Part shown: piece by piece, positions 50,800-59,047 of the stretch
How positions within the stretch are numbered: the stretch's first letter is position 1
Layout: each line of letters begins with the position of its first letter
NCBI RefSeq assembly: GCF_900186975.1
Contig: NZ_LT906441.1
Span: forward strand, 1,116,001 to 1,180,000
DNA from: Cutibacterium granulosum
GTDB taxonomy: Bacteria > Actinomycetota > Actinomycetes > Propionibacteriales > Propionibacteriaceae
Length of the DNA: 64,000 bases
Reading direction: 5' to 3'
Position numbers and translations under genes: made by a program
The notes under the pieces: model-generated
Seen by the model: only the letters and a program-made list of their open reading frames with translations
What the model was told of the DNA's origin: nothing
The model's database searches: none

Positions 50800-51920
50800 C
50801 GGCGCAGACTGAATCCGCTGCAACCCCGTCGCTGACGACCGATCTGTCGTCGGCGACGGGGAGAGCTGATCCGACGCGTCTGGCCTCACGGGACCATGAG
50901 ATCGTCCATTCCACGCGAGTGATCGATGAACTCACCCGGCGTCACAGGGCGCGCAAGGCGAGCCACGTGGCCGTTGGTGTCAACGTGGCGTTGTGGGTGG
51001 CGACGACGCTCGTCATCCTGCTCACCCCGGACACCACCGAGTTCATCGTGCATGGCCAGGTGCCACTGGCCGTGATCACTGGCGCAGTGGCGGTGATCTT
51101 CGGGGTGCTGTGGGCCTTGGCCGCTGGGGCCACGCACGGTGCGCGGCTGTCCGTGTCCCGATTCCTCGGCAGGTGGACACCGTGGTGGATCGCCGTGGGC
51201 GTCGTCACGGTTGCCCTGGACGTGCTCACCGCCAAGTTCGCCGTCCTGCGCCCGCCCTACGTGCCCCCGCCCGGCCAGCTGCTCACCGAAGCCTGGTCCG
51301 ACCGAGTCCTGCTGGGGCAGGCCATCGGCAACTCAACCTTGCTGCTGTTCCTCGGCCTGCTCATCGGCGGTGTGCTCGGCCTGCTCACCGGCCTGTGGAT
51401 GGGATGGTCGCGCAAGGCCGGTTACTGGCTCAACCCGATCGTCAAGTACATCGGCCCGGTGCCGACCCTGGCATGGATCCCCATCGTCTTCCTCATGTTC
51501 CCCAACACGTTCTGGGCGGCGGTGTTCCTCATCTCGATCACGGTCTGGTTCCCGGTCACCGTGCTCACGAACGCCGGCATTCGATCGGTGCCCAAGAGCT
51601 ATTTCGACGTGTGCCAGACGTTGGGGGCCTCCCCGAAGTTCCTCGTGCTCAAGGTGAGCCTGCCAGCTGCCCTGCCCAACATCTTCGATGGCATCTTCAT
51701 GGCACTGCCCACCGCCTTCGTCACCCTGACGATTGCCGAGACGTTGGGTGTGAACTCCGGTCTCGGCTGGTACATCAACTGGAAGAAGGGGTGGAGCGCC
51801 TACCCGGCCATGTACTCCGCGATCGCCATCATGGTGATCCTGTGCGGCACCCTGCTCACCGTGGAACTGGCCATCCGTAATCGTGTCCTGGCCTGGCAGA
51901 AGGACCTCACCCGATGGTAA
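50796..51920 (+). CDS. NitT/TauT-type ABC transporter permease
   Basis: The 374-residue membrane protein has a long N-terminal region with extra helices (about 55-150) before the normal permease domain (about 175-365). That domain carries a binding-protein-dependent transport EAA loop: ICQTLGASPKFLVLKVSLPAALPNIFDGI-like (VCQTLGASPKFLVLKVSLPAALP). The VGPVPTLAWIPIVFL-like segment (GPVPTLAWIPIVFLMF) is typical of SsuC/TauC. The added helices make it about 100 residues longer than SsuC. It overlaps both neighbours. Confidence 0.87.
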   Translation: MTAQTESAATPSLTTDLSSATGRADPTRLASRDHEIVHSTRVIDELTRRHRARKASHVAVGVNVALWVATTLVILLTPDTTEFIVHGQVPLAVITGAVAVIFGVLWALAAGATHGARLSVSRFLGRWTPWWIAVGVVTVALDVLTAKFAVLRPPYVPPPGQLLTEAWSDRVLLGQAIGNSTLLLFLGLLIGGVLGLLTGLWMGWSRKAGYWLNPIVKYIGPVPTLAWIPIVFLMFPNTFWAAVFLISITVWFPVTVLTNAGIRSVPKSYFDVCQTLGASPKFLVLKVSLPAALPNIFDGIFMALPTAFVTLTIAETLGVNSGLGWYINWKKGWSAYPAMYSAIAIMVILCGTLLTVELAIRNRVLAWQKDLTRW

Positions 51921-52786
51921 AAGACCTCACGACATCACAGACCCCTGCTGCGAACTCCTCCGAACCGGCCGAGGATGTTCGGGCGCAGACCAGCGTGGAA
52001 TCATCAGATCAATCGGCACCCGATCGGGCAGGTACTGCCGTCACCGGTGCGGTTGACGTGCTCAATGTGACGCATGCCTTCCTCAACCACGGCACCCCAC
52101 TGCCTGTCATCGACGACGTCAGTCTGTCGGTGCGGCCGGGGACGTTCGTGAGCCTGGTCGGGCCGTCGGGTTCGGGCAAGTCGACCCTGCTGCGGCTCAT
52201 AGCTGGTCTCGAGGCTCCGGTGTCGGGCAACATCTACGTCGACGGGTACCGGATCACCGGCCCGGACCCACGCCGTGGGCTGGTCTTCCAGGACCCGACC
52301 CTGCTGCCGTGGATGACCGTCGAGCAGAATGTCGCCTTGGGTCCGACGATCCAGGGGCACGCCAAGGACCCGCAGTGGATGCGACGGGTTGACGCCATGC
52401 TCGAGAAGGTGAGCCTGGACGGCTTCCGCAATGCCGTACCGTCGGAGCTGTCCGGCGGCATGGCCCAACGCGCTTCCCTGGCACGTGCCTTGGTGACGAG
52501 CCCGGAGGTGCTGCTGCTCGACGAGCCGCTGGGTAAGCTCGATGCGCTCACCCGGTCCACCCTGCAGAAGGAGATAGAGCATCTCTGGCAGGCACAGGGG
52601 TTCACCGGGATCATGGTCACCCACGACGTCGAGGAGGCCCTGCTGCTCTCGGACCGGGTCGTCGTCTTCTCCCCGCGTCCGGCGCACGTCGTCGCCGACA
52701 TCGAGGTGGACCTGCCGCGTCCCCGTTCGACGGACCATCCTCGATTCCGTGAGCTGGGACACCAGATCCTCGACCTGCTGTTCTGA
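51914..52786 (+). CDS. NitT/TauT-type ABC transporter ATP-binding protein
   Basis: The 290-residue ATPase has a disordered N-terminus (about 1-45), then Walker A GPSGSGKST, Q-loop FQDPTLLPWMTV, signature LSGGMAQRASLARAL, Walker B EVLLLDEPLGKLD and switch VTHDVEEALLLSDRV. The LPWMTV wording matches SsuB/TauB/NrtD proteins. ATG 51914 overlaps the permease stop. A strong hairpin ends the operon at 52797. Confidence 0.9.
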   Translation: MVKDLTTSQTPAANSSEPAEDVRAQTSVESSDQSAPDRAGTAVTGAVDVLNVTHAFLNHGTPLPVIDDVSLSVRPGTFVSLVGPSGSGKSTLLRLIAGLEAPVSGNIYVDGYRITGPDPRRGLVFQDPTLLPWMTVEQNVALGPTIQGHAKDPQWMRRVDAMLEKVSLDGFRNAVPSELSGGMAQRASLARALVTSPEVLLLDEPLGKLDALTRSTLQKEIEHLWQAQGFTGIMVTHDVEEALLLSDRVVVFSPRPAHVVADIEVDLPRPRSTDHPRFRELGHQILDLLF

Positions 52787-52796
52787 GTAGACAGCA

Positions 52797-52835
52797 GTTG
52801 GGGCTCGGGACGTGTGAACCGTCCCGAGCCCCAAC
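52797..52835. terminator. Bidirectional terminator, 16-bp perfect hairpin
   Basis: GTTGGGGCTCGGGACG (52797-52812) pairs exactly with CGTCCCGAGCCCCAAC (52820-52835) around a 7-nt loop. It is 10 bp past the ABC ATPase stop and 14 bp from the E2 stop on the other strand, so it terminates both convergent transcripts. Confidence 0.85.
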
Positions 52836-52849
52836 GCTTCTTGGACCTC

Positions 52850-54571
52850 TCAGAACTCTCCGGAGAAGTCGCCCTCCTCAAGGCGAGCCTTGATGCTCGA
52901 GAGGAAACGTGCGGCCACGGCACTGTCGATGAGGCGGTGATCGTAGGACAGTGAGAGGTACATCATGTCGCGGATGACGATGGTGTCCTCGTCGAACTCG
53001 TTGGTGACGACGACCGGACGCTTCACCAGGGCCCCGGTGCCGAGGATGGCAGCCTCGGGCTGGTTGACGATCGGGGTGTCGAACAGGGCGCCGTACGAGC
53101 CGTAATCGGTGATGGTGAAGGTACCACCGGCCAGCTCGTCGGGCGTGACCTCGTTGTTGCGGGTACGGGCAGCCAGATCGGAGATCTGGTGGGCCAGGCC
53201 GGAGATGTTGAGGTCACCGGCGTCCCGGATGACCGGCACCAGCAGGCCACGCGGGGTGTCCACGGCGATGCCGATGTTCTCCGAGGCACCGTAGGTGATC
53301 GTCCCGGCCTCGGTGTCGATGTTGGCGTTGAACCTCGGGTTCTGCTTGAGCGCCTCGACGACGGCCTTGGTGATGAACGGCAGATACGACAGGCCAACCC
53401 CCTCACGAGCCTTGAAGGCATTCTTCTCGGCCCTGCGGATGCGCGAGACGGCAGTCATGTCCACCTCGACGGTCGCGGTGAGCTGGGCGGAGACCTGCAG
53501 GGACTCCACCATGCGCGAGGCGATGACCTTGCGCAGGCGGCTCATCTTCTCGGTGGTGCCACGCAGGGCGGCAGCCTCCGGGGAGACCTCCTGGGCGGCC
53601 GAGCGAGCCGACCCAGCAGCGGGGCCAGCAGGTGCATCGGTGGCCGGCTGAGCCGGTGCCGATGACGACTCCTTGGCCTGGGCGGCGTCCAGCACGTCCT
53701 GTTTGCGGATACGTCCGCCGACGCCAGTGCCGGTGAGGGTGGACAGGTCGACGTTGTTCTCACGTGCCAGCTTGCGCACCAGCGGGGTGACGTAGACGGT
53801 GGAGGACGGGTCGGTGGCACGTGGGGCCACCTCGTTGGTGGCAGACGCGGCCGGCGCGGAAGCCGGCGGTTCCGGGGCAGCGGACTCGGACGTGGCCTCC
53901 GGTGCGGGGGCGGGCGCCTCCTGCTTGGGCTCCGGTTCGGCGGCTGGGGGCTGGGGGGCTGTGGGCAGCTCAGTCGAGACGGTTGAGGCATCGCCGATGA
54001 TGGCGAGGACGGAGCCGACTTCGGCGTCCTCGTCTTCCTGGACGCGGATTTCCAGCAGGGTGCCGGTGGCGGGGGAGGGGACTTCGGTGTCGACCTTGTC
54101 GGTCGAGACCTCGACCAGTGGTTCGTCTGCCTCGATGGTGTCGCCAACGGCTTTGAGCCAGCGGGAAATGGTGCCCTCGGTGACCGACTCCCCCAGAGCG
54201 GGGAGAGTCACCTCGGTACCGTTGGCCGTTCCAGCAGGGTCCGTCGAGGCCTGCTGGGCGGACGGGTCAGGACCAGGATCGCTGGCCGCAGCAGGTTCCG
54301 GCTCGGCGGGGGAGTCGGAACCCGACACCTCGGACTGCTCGCCGATGATGGCGAGGACGGAGCCGACTTCGGCGTCCTCGTCTTCCTGGACGCGGATTTC
54401 CAGCAGGGTGCCGGTGGCGGGGGAGGGGACTTCGGTGTCGACCTTGTCGGTCGAGACCTCGACCAGTGGTTCGTCTGCCTCGATGGTGTCGCCAACGGTT
54501 TTGAGCCAGCGGGAAATGGTGCCCTCGGTGACCGACTCACCGAGGGCAGGAAGAGTTACTTCGGTCGACAT
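52850..54571 (-). CDS. sucB: Dihydrolipoamide acyltransferase (E2) with two lipoyl domains
   Basis: E2 core enzyme of a 2-oxo acid dehydrogenase complex (2-oxoglutarate and/or pyruvate). The 573-residue protein has two lipoyl domains (about 2-76 and 118-192), each with the lipoylated Lys in EVSTDKVDTEVPSP. An Ala/Pro-rich linker, a peripheral-subunit-binding domain (about 265-305, VRKLARENNVDLSTLTGTGVGGRIRKQDVL) and a catalytic domain follow, ending in SLSYDHRLIDSAVAARFL with the active His. In actinobacteria this gene serves OGDH or PDH. The two lipoyl segments are almost identical in DNA. ATG 54571 gives MSTEVTLPALGES. Confidence 0.92.
   Translation of the reverse strand: MSTEVTLPALGESVTEGTISRWLKTVGDTIEADEPLVEVSTDKVDTEVPSPATGTLLEIRVQEDEDAEVGSVLAIIGEQSEVSGSDSPAEPEPAAASDPGPDPSAQQASTDPAGTANGTEVTLPALGESVTEGTISRWLKAVGDTIEADEPLVEVSTDKVDTEVPSPATGTLLEIRVQEDEDAEVGSVLAIIGDASTVSTELPTAPQPPAAEPEPKQEAPAPAPEATSESAAPEPPASAPAASATNEVAPRATDPSSTVYVTPLVRKLARENNVDLSTLTGTGVGGRIRKQDVLDAAQAKESSSAPAQPATDAPAGPAAGSARSAAQEVSPEAAALRGTTEKMSRLRKVIASRMVESLQVSAQLTATVEVDMTAVSRIRRAEKNAFKAREGVGLSYLPFITKAVVEALKQNPRFNANIDTEAGTITYGASENIGIAVDTPRGLLVPVIRDAGDLNISGLAHQISDLAARTRNNEVTPDELAGGTFTITDYGSYGALFDTPIVNQPEAAILGTGALVKRPVVVTNEFDEDTIVIRDMMYLSLSYDHRLIDSAVAARFLSSIKARLEEGDFSGEF
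53991..54190. repeat. 200-bp direct repeat inside the E2 gene, copy 1
   Basis: This segment is identical to 54339-54538 apart from one base (C versus T in the AACGG[C/T]TTTG stretch). It encodes most of the second lipoyl domain. The copies start 348 bp apart. Confidence 0.9.
54339..54538. repeat. 200-bp direct repeat inside the E2 gene, copy 2
   Basis: Partner of 53991-54190, coding for most of the first lipoyl domain. The identity stops sharply at both ends of the domain while the linkers differ, which points to recent duplication or gene conversion. Confidence 0.9.
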
Positions 54572-54647
54572 GAGTGTGGAGCTCCTTCGCAAGCCGCGCT
54601 ATGTATGAACTCAGCCTAGCTTCCCGACCGAAAATGTGCAGTATCTC

Positions 54648-56165
54648 TCACGAGGCCAGGTTCGCCGCAAGGTGAACAAGCGTCCGAACCCCGAATCCGG
54701 TGCCGCCCAAGGGGGTGTAGTCGTGTGCCTTGGACTCATTGAATGCTGGCCCGGCGATGTCCAGATGGGCCCAGTCGGCCTGCGGGCTCACGAATCCCTG
54801 CAGGAAGGCCGCGGCACCCATGGCACCACCGGCACGGCTCCCGGACGACTTGGTGTCTGCGATGTCGGAGTGCAGCCCCTCGCGCACCTCGTCGGTGATG
54901 GGCAGCTCCCAGAAGTTCTCGCCGGCAGCCTCCGAGGCGTCCAGCAGGGTGTCGGCAGCCTCGGTGGAGGAGGTCATGAGACCGGCCCAGCTGGTGCCCA
55001 GGGCAACCATGCAGGCTCCGGTGAGGGTGGCGATGTCGACGACCATGTCGGGGTTGTCCTCGGTGCTGCGGGCCAGGCCGTCGGCCATGACGATGCGTCC
55101 CTCGGCGTCGGAGTTGGAGTTCTCCACCGTACGACCGCCATGGATGGTGACGACGTCGGAAGGACGCCATGCCTTGCCGGATGGCATGTTCTCGGCCATG
55201 CAGCCGTAGCCGATGACGTGGATCGGCAGTTCGAGGCGAGCGATTGCCTTGATCGCAGCGAGCACGGCAGCGGCTCCACCCATGTCGCACTTCATGGTGT
55301 ACATGCCATCGGCGGTCTTGATGTTGAGGCCACCGGAGTCGAAGGTGATGCCCTTGCCGACGAGCGCCAGGGTGGTTGACGCGCCTTCGGGGTGGTAGTC
55401 GGCACGAACCAGACGGGGCTTGCGGTTGGACCCCTTGCCCACGGCCAACAGGCCGCCGTAGCCGCCACTGGCCAGTGCCTTCTCGTCGAGCACGTCGACA
55501 GAGAGGTTGGCGATGTCGCCCAGCTCTTCGGTCGCGGAGGTGGCGAATGACTCGGGGTAGAGCAGATTGGCCGGAGTGTTGATCCAGTCGCGGGCCAGGA
55601 AGACGGCGTCTGCCATGATCTCGGCCTTGCGCAGCTCGGGCTTGGCACCACGGGCCTGGGAGACGATCGTCACCTCGGCGATGGGGTCGACGCACTCGGA
55701 CTCGGTGATCCGGGAAATGTGGTACGCGCCCAGGAGTGCACCCTCGGCGGCGATGCGCACGCCCTCGGCAGATCCAATACCCATGTCGATGGCGACCTTG
55801 ACGCCCTTGTCCCCAGCCAACTCGGCTGCGGCTCGCACGCCCCAGCCGGCGGCCTGGCGCAGATCCTCATCGGCGGGGGCAGTCTCACCGGCACCGACGA
55901 GGATCAGGGAGCCGGATTTCCAGGGCAGGACGGCGGTGCTTCCCGGCTTGGGGGAGCCACCCATCCGGATGGCCAGAGACGCCAAGTCGGTGCCCAGGGA
56001 CGTCTCGGCCTCCTTGACGGCTCGTGGAGCCAGTCCCACGATCTTCGCAGTCGCTGACCCCTCGGCACCGATCAGGGCAGCGACGACGACGTCGGCCCCC
56101 GATGCGGATCGAGACACACGTAGTGCGGGACGGGCAGTGACGGGAAGGTGGACGGAAGTGGGCAC
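54648..56165 (-). CDS. pepA: Leucyl aminopeptidase (cytosolic, M17)
   Basis: Zinc/manganese aminopeptidase. The 505-residue protein has the M17 catalytic region: LVGKGITFDSGGLNIKTADGMYTMKCDMGGAAAVL (two-metal Lys and Asp, about 263-297), MPSGKAWRPSDV, and the signature NSNSDAEGRIVMADGL with metal-binding Asp and Glu and the catalytic Arg. The N-terminal domain is less conserved, as usual. GTG 56165 lies 8 nt from AAAGGA and is preferred over a GTG at 56189. Two palindromes upstream may control it. Confidence 0.93.
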   Translation of the reverse strand: MPTSVHLPVTARPALRVSRSASGADVVVAALIGAEGSATAKIVGLAPRAVKEAETSLGTDLASLAIRMGGSPKPGSTAVLPWKSGSLILVGAGETAPADEDLRQAAGWGVRAAAELAGDKGVKVAIDMGIGSAEGVRIAAEGALLGAYHISRITESECVDPIAEVTIVSQARGAKPELRKAEIMADAVFLARDWINTPANLLYPESFATSATEELGDIANLSVDVLDEKALASGGYGGLLAVGKGSNRKPRLVRADYHPEGASTTLALVGKGITFDSGGLNIKTADGMYTMKCDMGGAAAVLAAIKAIARLELPIHVIGYGCMAENMPSGKAWRPSDVVTIHGGRTVENSNSDAEGRIVMADGLARSTEDNPDMVVDIATLTGACMVALGTSWAGLMTSSTEAADTLLDASEAAGENFWELPITDEVREGLHSDIADTKSSGSRAGGAMGAAAFLQGFVSPQADWAHLDIAGPAFNESKAHDYTPLGGTGFGVRTLVHLAANLAS

Positions 56166-56481
56166 TGGATGAATCCTTTCAGATGACACATGATCGCACT
56201 CGAGCGCTGCGAGCAGTCGCGACGTCCCCGTGCGGTGATCCTCGCCAAACGAGGCATTGGTGAGCGCTCACCGATGCGGGGTGATCGACGCCAGCCTAGT
56301 GGACTGGAGTGAATGTGGATACGATCCACATACCTCGTGACTGCTGATTGTGAAAAATTGCACAAGTAAGTGAGCTGTCAGCTGGTGCCCGGCAGCACGG
56401 CCAGCCGCGATGCCAAGGTCCCTTGGTCACTGGATGCTTCGCTGGGACAGTGCTCGCGCACGTCCCGGTTGGAGACGGCCC
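56166..56481. promoter_or_regulatory. Leader region of pepA with two perfect palindromes
   Basis: 316 bp with no gene. GGTGAGCGCTCACC (56259-56272) is a perfect 14-bp palindrome with the LacI-family GAGCGCTC core. ATGTGGAT-ACG-ATCCACAT (56313-56331) is a perfect inverted repeat with 8-bp arms. Both are within 166 bp of the pepA start and look like protein-binding sites. The part between 56340 and 56481 shows nothing clear. Confidence 0.55.
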
Positions 56482-56700
56482 TCATCCCTGTGACAGAGGC
56501 ATCGGACCGTACACGGTCTCGTCGTTCGACAGCAGGGTGACGGCCTCCACCCCGATCTCCTCAAGTTCCGGCCACGCCTGGCTCAGCCATTCCTCGGCCT
56601 CCTCACGGGTCTCGAAGGACTGGTTGGCACCGATCTGGGCCAGATCCTCGGCAGAATGCACGGAGGGGTGGGGTTGGGACAGCAACCACGAGAAACTCAT
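56482..56700 (-). CDS. Small acidic hypothetical protein
   Basis: The 72-residue protein MSFSWLLSQPHPSV... has 14 acidic residues and an amphipathic helix (about 26-47, TREEAEEWLSQAWPELEEIG). It ends in a beta-like VEAVTLLSNDETVYGPMPL. No transmembrane segment. GGGTGA stands 4 nt before ATG 56700. I do not recognise a family. Codon usage and base composition look native. It is probably real because of the well-formed ribosome site and coding bias, but it could be tested by conservation. Confidence 0.6.
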   Translation of the reverse strand: MSFSWLLSQPHPSVHSAEDLAQIGANQSFETREEAEEWLSQAWPELEEIGVEAVTLLSNDETVYGPMPLSQG

Positions 56701-56875
56701 GGATTCACCCAATCAGAGCCATGCTGTCCAAGCAAGCAGATGGCGGGTCTTGACGCCCCGTCGATCGCGGAAATCGGCCAGCGGTGAACCACTATGGCAC
56801 GCACCAGTGCCGGACCGGCCATGCTGCACCGAGGTGTTCCAAGGATTGTTGTTCCATGAATTTCTGGGCGGAGTC

Positions 56876-57571
56876 TCACGCCCTCCGGTGTGACCCACGC
56901 TCCACCCGAGGAACGGGGTTGCGCCACCGTCGTGGGGTCATGGCACGGTTGTTGAGGTAGCTCAGCAGACCCTTGCGCGAGACTCCGGGGTACTTGGTGT
57001 TGAGTTGCTTCTTCACGCCGGCCCACAGCCGCCAGGAATCGATGATCCAGCCCAGCATCGCCACGAGCATGGCCAGGGAGAGCAGGTTGACCGCTGCAAT
57101 GGCCCGGGGGGCGAAGATGAGGATGGCCAGCCACACCGCCATGACGATGAGGAAGACCGGCATGAGGAACTCGCTGAACGTCCACCGACTGTCGACGTAG
57201 TCGCGGATGAGACCACGTTCGGGGCGTCGTTCTGCAGCCTGCATGGCCTCCAGACGCTTCTCCTGACGTACGCGACGGTCGCGGCGACGCTGCTCCTTGG
57301 GCGACAGGGAGGGATTGAGCCGTTCCCGGCGCGCGGCCTCGGCCTCGGCCCTGGTGGGGGTTGGCGCGCCCTTGGGCTGGTGAGCCTTGGAGGCGGCACT
57401 GCCCTGTCCCGCTGACGTGTCTCGTCTCGTCGACTGGTTTGAGGAGGTGCCACTCGTCTCGGCATGCTCATCCTGCGAGGAGGCAGGTTCTGGGGCCGCT
57501 GCCTCCTTGGGGGAGGACCTGTCGGTCTCGGTCTTGGTCTGGCCCTGTTCATAGGGGCGGAACAGTCCCAC
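56876..57571 (-). CDS. DUF3043 membrane protein
   Basis: The 231-residue protein of the DUF3043 family (Rv2206 type). It starts VGLFRPYEQGQTK at GTG 57571, 6 nt after GAGG. A polar, Ser/Arg/Glu-rich N-terminal half (about 10-115) precedes the family signature LIRDYVDSRWTFSEFLMP (about 138-155), then two membrane helices (about 153-175 and 178-200) and a basic tail. Function is unknown. It is divergent from the PspA gene and lies near erpA and the glycerate-kinase-like gene, as in mycobacteria. The open frame further upstream to 58048 is a reading-frame accident. Confidence 0.82.
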   Translation of the reverse strand: MGLFRPYEQGQTKTETDRSSPKEAAAPEPASSQDEHAETSGTSSNQSTRRDTSAGQGSAASKAHQPKGAPTPTRAEAEAARRERLNPSLSPKEQRRRDRRVRQEKRLEAMQAAERRPERGLIRDYVDSRWTFSEFLMPVFLIVMAVWLAILIFAPRAIAAVNLLSLAMLVAMLGWIIDSWRLWAGVKKQLNTKYPGVSRKGLLSYLNNRAMTPRRWRNPVPRVERGSHRRA

Positions 57572-57962
57572 GGTCGTCCTCGATGTCGGTGTGTTGGGTC
57601 GATGTGCAGTGTTGGTTGGCTCGTGCCGGGTCTGGCGCATCGGCCCTGCCAATGTCTGGACGTGTCCGATGGTTGCCGTCGTACGTCGACGAGAGCTGGC
57701 CGTGCACGGGCCGAGTTGCCATTGTACGGCGTGGGGACGGGCGCCGTCGAGACGCGTCCCACGGCAACGATTCCGATGTTGGGCCCAGTGTGTGTGGAGC
57801 ACAGTGTGTGGAGCCCAGGGCGTGTCGTGCCACAATTGCCCTGACGACACGCCACTGCCTCGGTGGGTTTGCCCGTCCCGTAGGCTTGACGTGTCGTCGT
57901 CTCGACGTCGTGTGACGTTGGCGCTGCGACATGCATTGAAGGGGAAGGATCCGACACCACTC
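57572..57962. promoter_or_regulatory. Divergent region between DUF3043 and pspA, with short direct repeats
   Basis: 391 bp with no gene. CAGTGTGTGTGGAGC (57786-57800) and CAGTGTGTGGAGC (57802-57814) form an imperfect direct repeat. GACGTGTCGTCG with a related GACGTCGTGTGACG lies nearer pspA (about 57889-57925). The pspA promoter should be here, and a stress sigma factor might read it, but no clear -35/-10 pair was found. Confidence 0.4.
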
Positions 57963-58754
57963 ATGGCAGGTATTTTTGAGCGGCTGTCCACGGTTTTCCG
58001 GTCGAAGGCCAACAAGGCTCTCGACAAGGTCGAGGACCCGCGTGACACCTTGGACTACTCCTATCAGAAGCAGCTCGAGTTGCTGCAGAAGGTCCGTCGC
58101 GGCATTGCCGACGTGGCCACCAGCCGCAAGCGTCTGGAGCTGCGGATGCGCCAGCTCGCCCAGGAATCCGATCGACTCGAGAACCAGGCGAAACGCGCAC
58201 TGGAACAGGGACGTGAGGATCTGGCACGCGAGGCACTGCGGCGCAAGGGTGAGGTCACCACGCAGCTTCAGGAGATGCAGAATCAGTACGCCTCCCTGCA
58301 GGAACAGGAGGAGAAACTCATTGCCGGCCAGCAGCGCCTGCAGGCGAAGGTCGACGCCTTCCGCACCAAGAAGGAGACCCTCAAGGCCACCTACTCTGCG
58401 GCTGAGGCCCAGAACCGCATCAATGACGCCTTCAGCGGTCTGGGCGAGGAGATGGGTGACGTCGGCATGGCCATCCAGCGTGCCGAGGACAAGACGATGC
58501 AGCTCCAGGCCCGGGCCGGTGCCGTCGATGAACTCATGGCCACCGGCGTCATCGATGATGTCACCGGTCTGGGCGGCGATGACATCGACCGAGAACTCAA
58601 CCAGTTCGCGAGTTCCTCGGCCGTCGAGAATGACCTTGCCGAGCTGAAGAAGAAAATTGCGATCGAGAATGGCAGCCAGCCCGAACAACTGGAGGCTGGC
58701 CCATCCGGCTCGAGCGCTGGGAACCGATCGCAGACCTCAGGAGGGGATCACTGA
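57963..58754 (+). CDS. pspA: PspA/IM30-family membrane stress protein
   Basis: The 263-residue protein is almost wholly helical coiled coil. It begins MAGIFERLSTVFRSKANKALDKVEDP, the amphipathic membrane-binding helix 0/1 of the ESCRT-III-like PspA/Vipp1 family, and continues with heptads to about residue 200. It then has an acidic, Gly/Ser-rich tail not found in E. coli PspA. It is expected to bind stressed membranes in the cytoplasm. It is translationally coupled to the PspAA gene (TGATG). Confidence 0.9.
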   Translation: MAGIFERLSTVFRSKANKALDKVEDPRDTLDYSYQKQLELLQKVRRGIADVATSRKRLELRMRQLAQESDRLENQAKRALEQGREDLAREALRRKGEVTTQLQEMQNQYASLQEQEEKLIAGQQRLQAKVDAFRTKKETLKATYSAAEAQNRINDAFSGLGEEMGDVGMAIQRAEDKTMQLQARAGAVDELMATGVIDDVTGLGGDDIDRELNQFASSSAVENDLAELKKKIAIENGSQPEQLEAGPSGSSAGNRSQTSGGDH

Positions 58755-59044
58755 TGATCGTTCGGATTGTTGGTGAGGGCCAGTGGGAGGTGCCCGAGAG
58801 TGAGCTCGGAGACCTCAACGTCATCGACGCCAAGGTGGAGAAGGCCGTTGACGCCGCGGACCAGAGCGCTCTCACCGCCGCTCTGACCGAACTCGTCAAC
58901 CGGGTGCGTACTCATGGGAAGCCCGTGTCCGAGGCCACCGTCACGGACTCCGACCTCATCATCCCCGACATCTCCTCCACGATCGACGAGATCACCGTGT
59001 GGCTCGATGAGAACGTCTCTCGCGACGGGCTCATCCCGGGCTGA
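58754..59044 (+). CDS. PspAA-domain protein (PspA-associated)
   Basis: The 96-residue protein MIVRIVGEGQWEVPESELGDLNVIDAKVEKAV... has the PspAA domain, a small alpha/beta protein found next to actinobacterial PspA genes. It contains a helix-rich DAADQSALTAALTELVNRVRTHGKPV middle and an acidic end. Its ATG overlaps the pspA stop. It probably modulates PspA assembly, which is inference from the pairing. Confidence 0.82.
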   Translation: MIVRIVGEGQWEVPESELGDLNVIDAKVEKAVDAADQSALTAALTELVNRVRTHGKPVSEATVTDSDLIIPDISSTIDEITVWLDENVSRDGLIPG

Positions 59045-59047
59045 CCC

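Noticed and set aside
57591-57962. N-terminal extension of pspA in the same frame
   Set aside because: The family start MAGIFERL lies at 57963; the upstream part is Arg/Cys/Trp-rich and overlaps the divergent control region.
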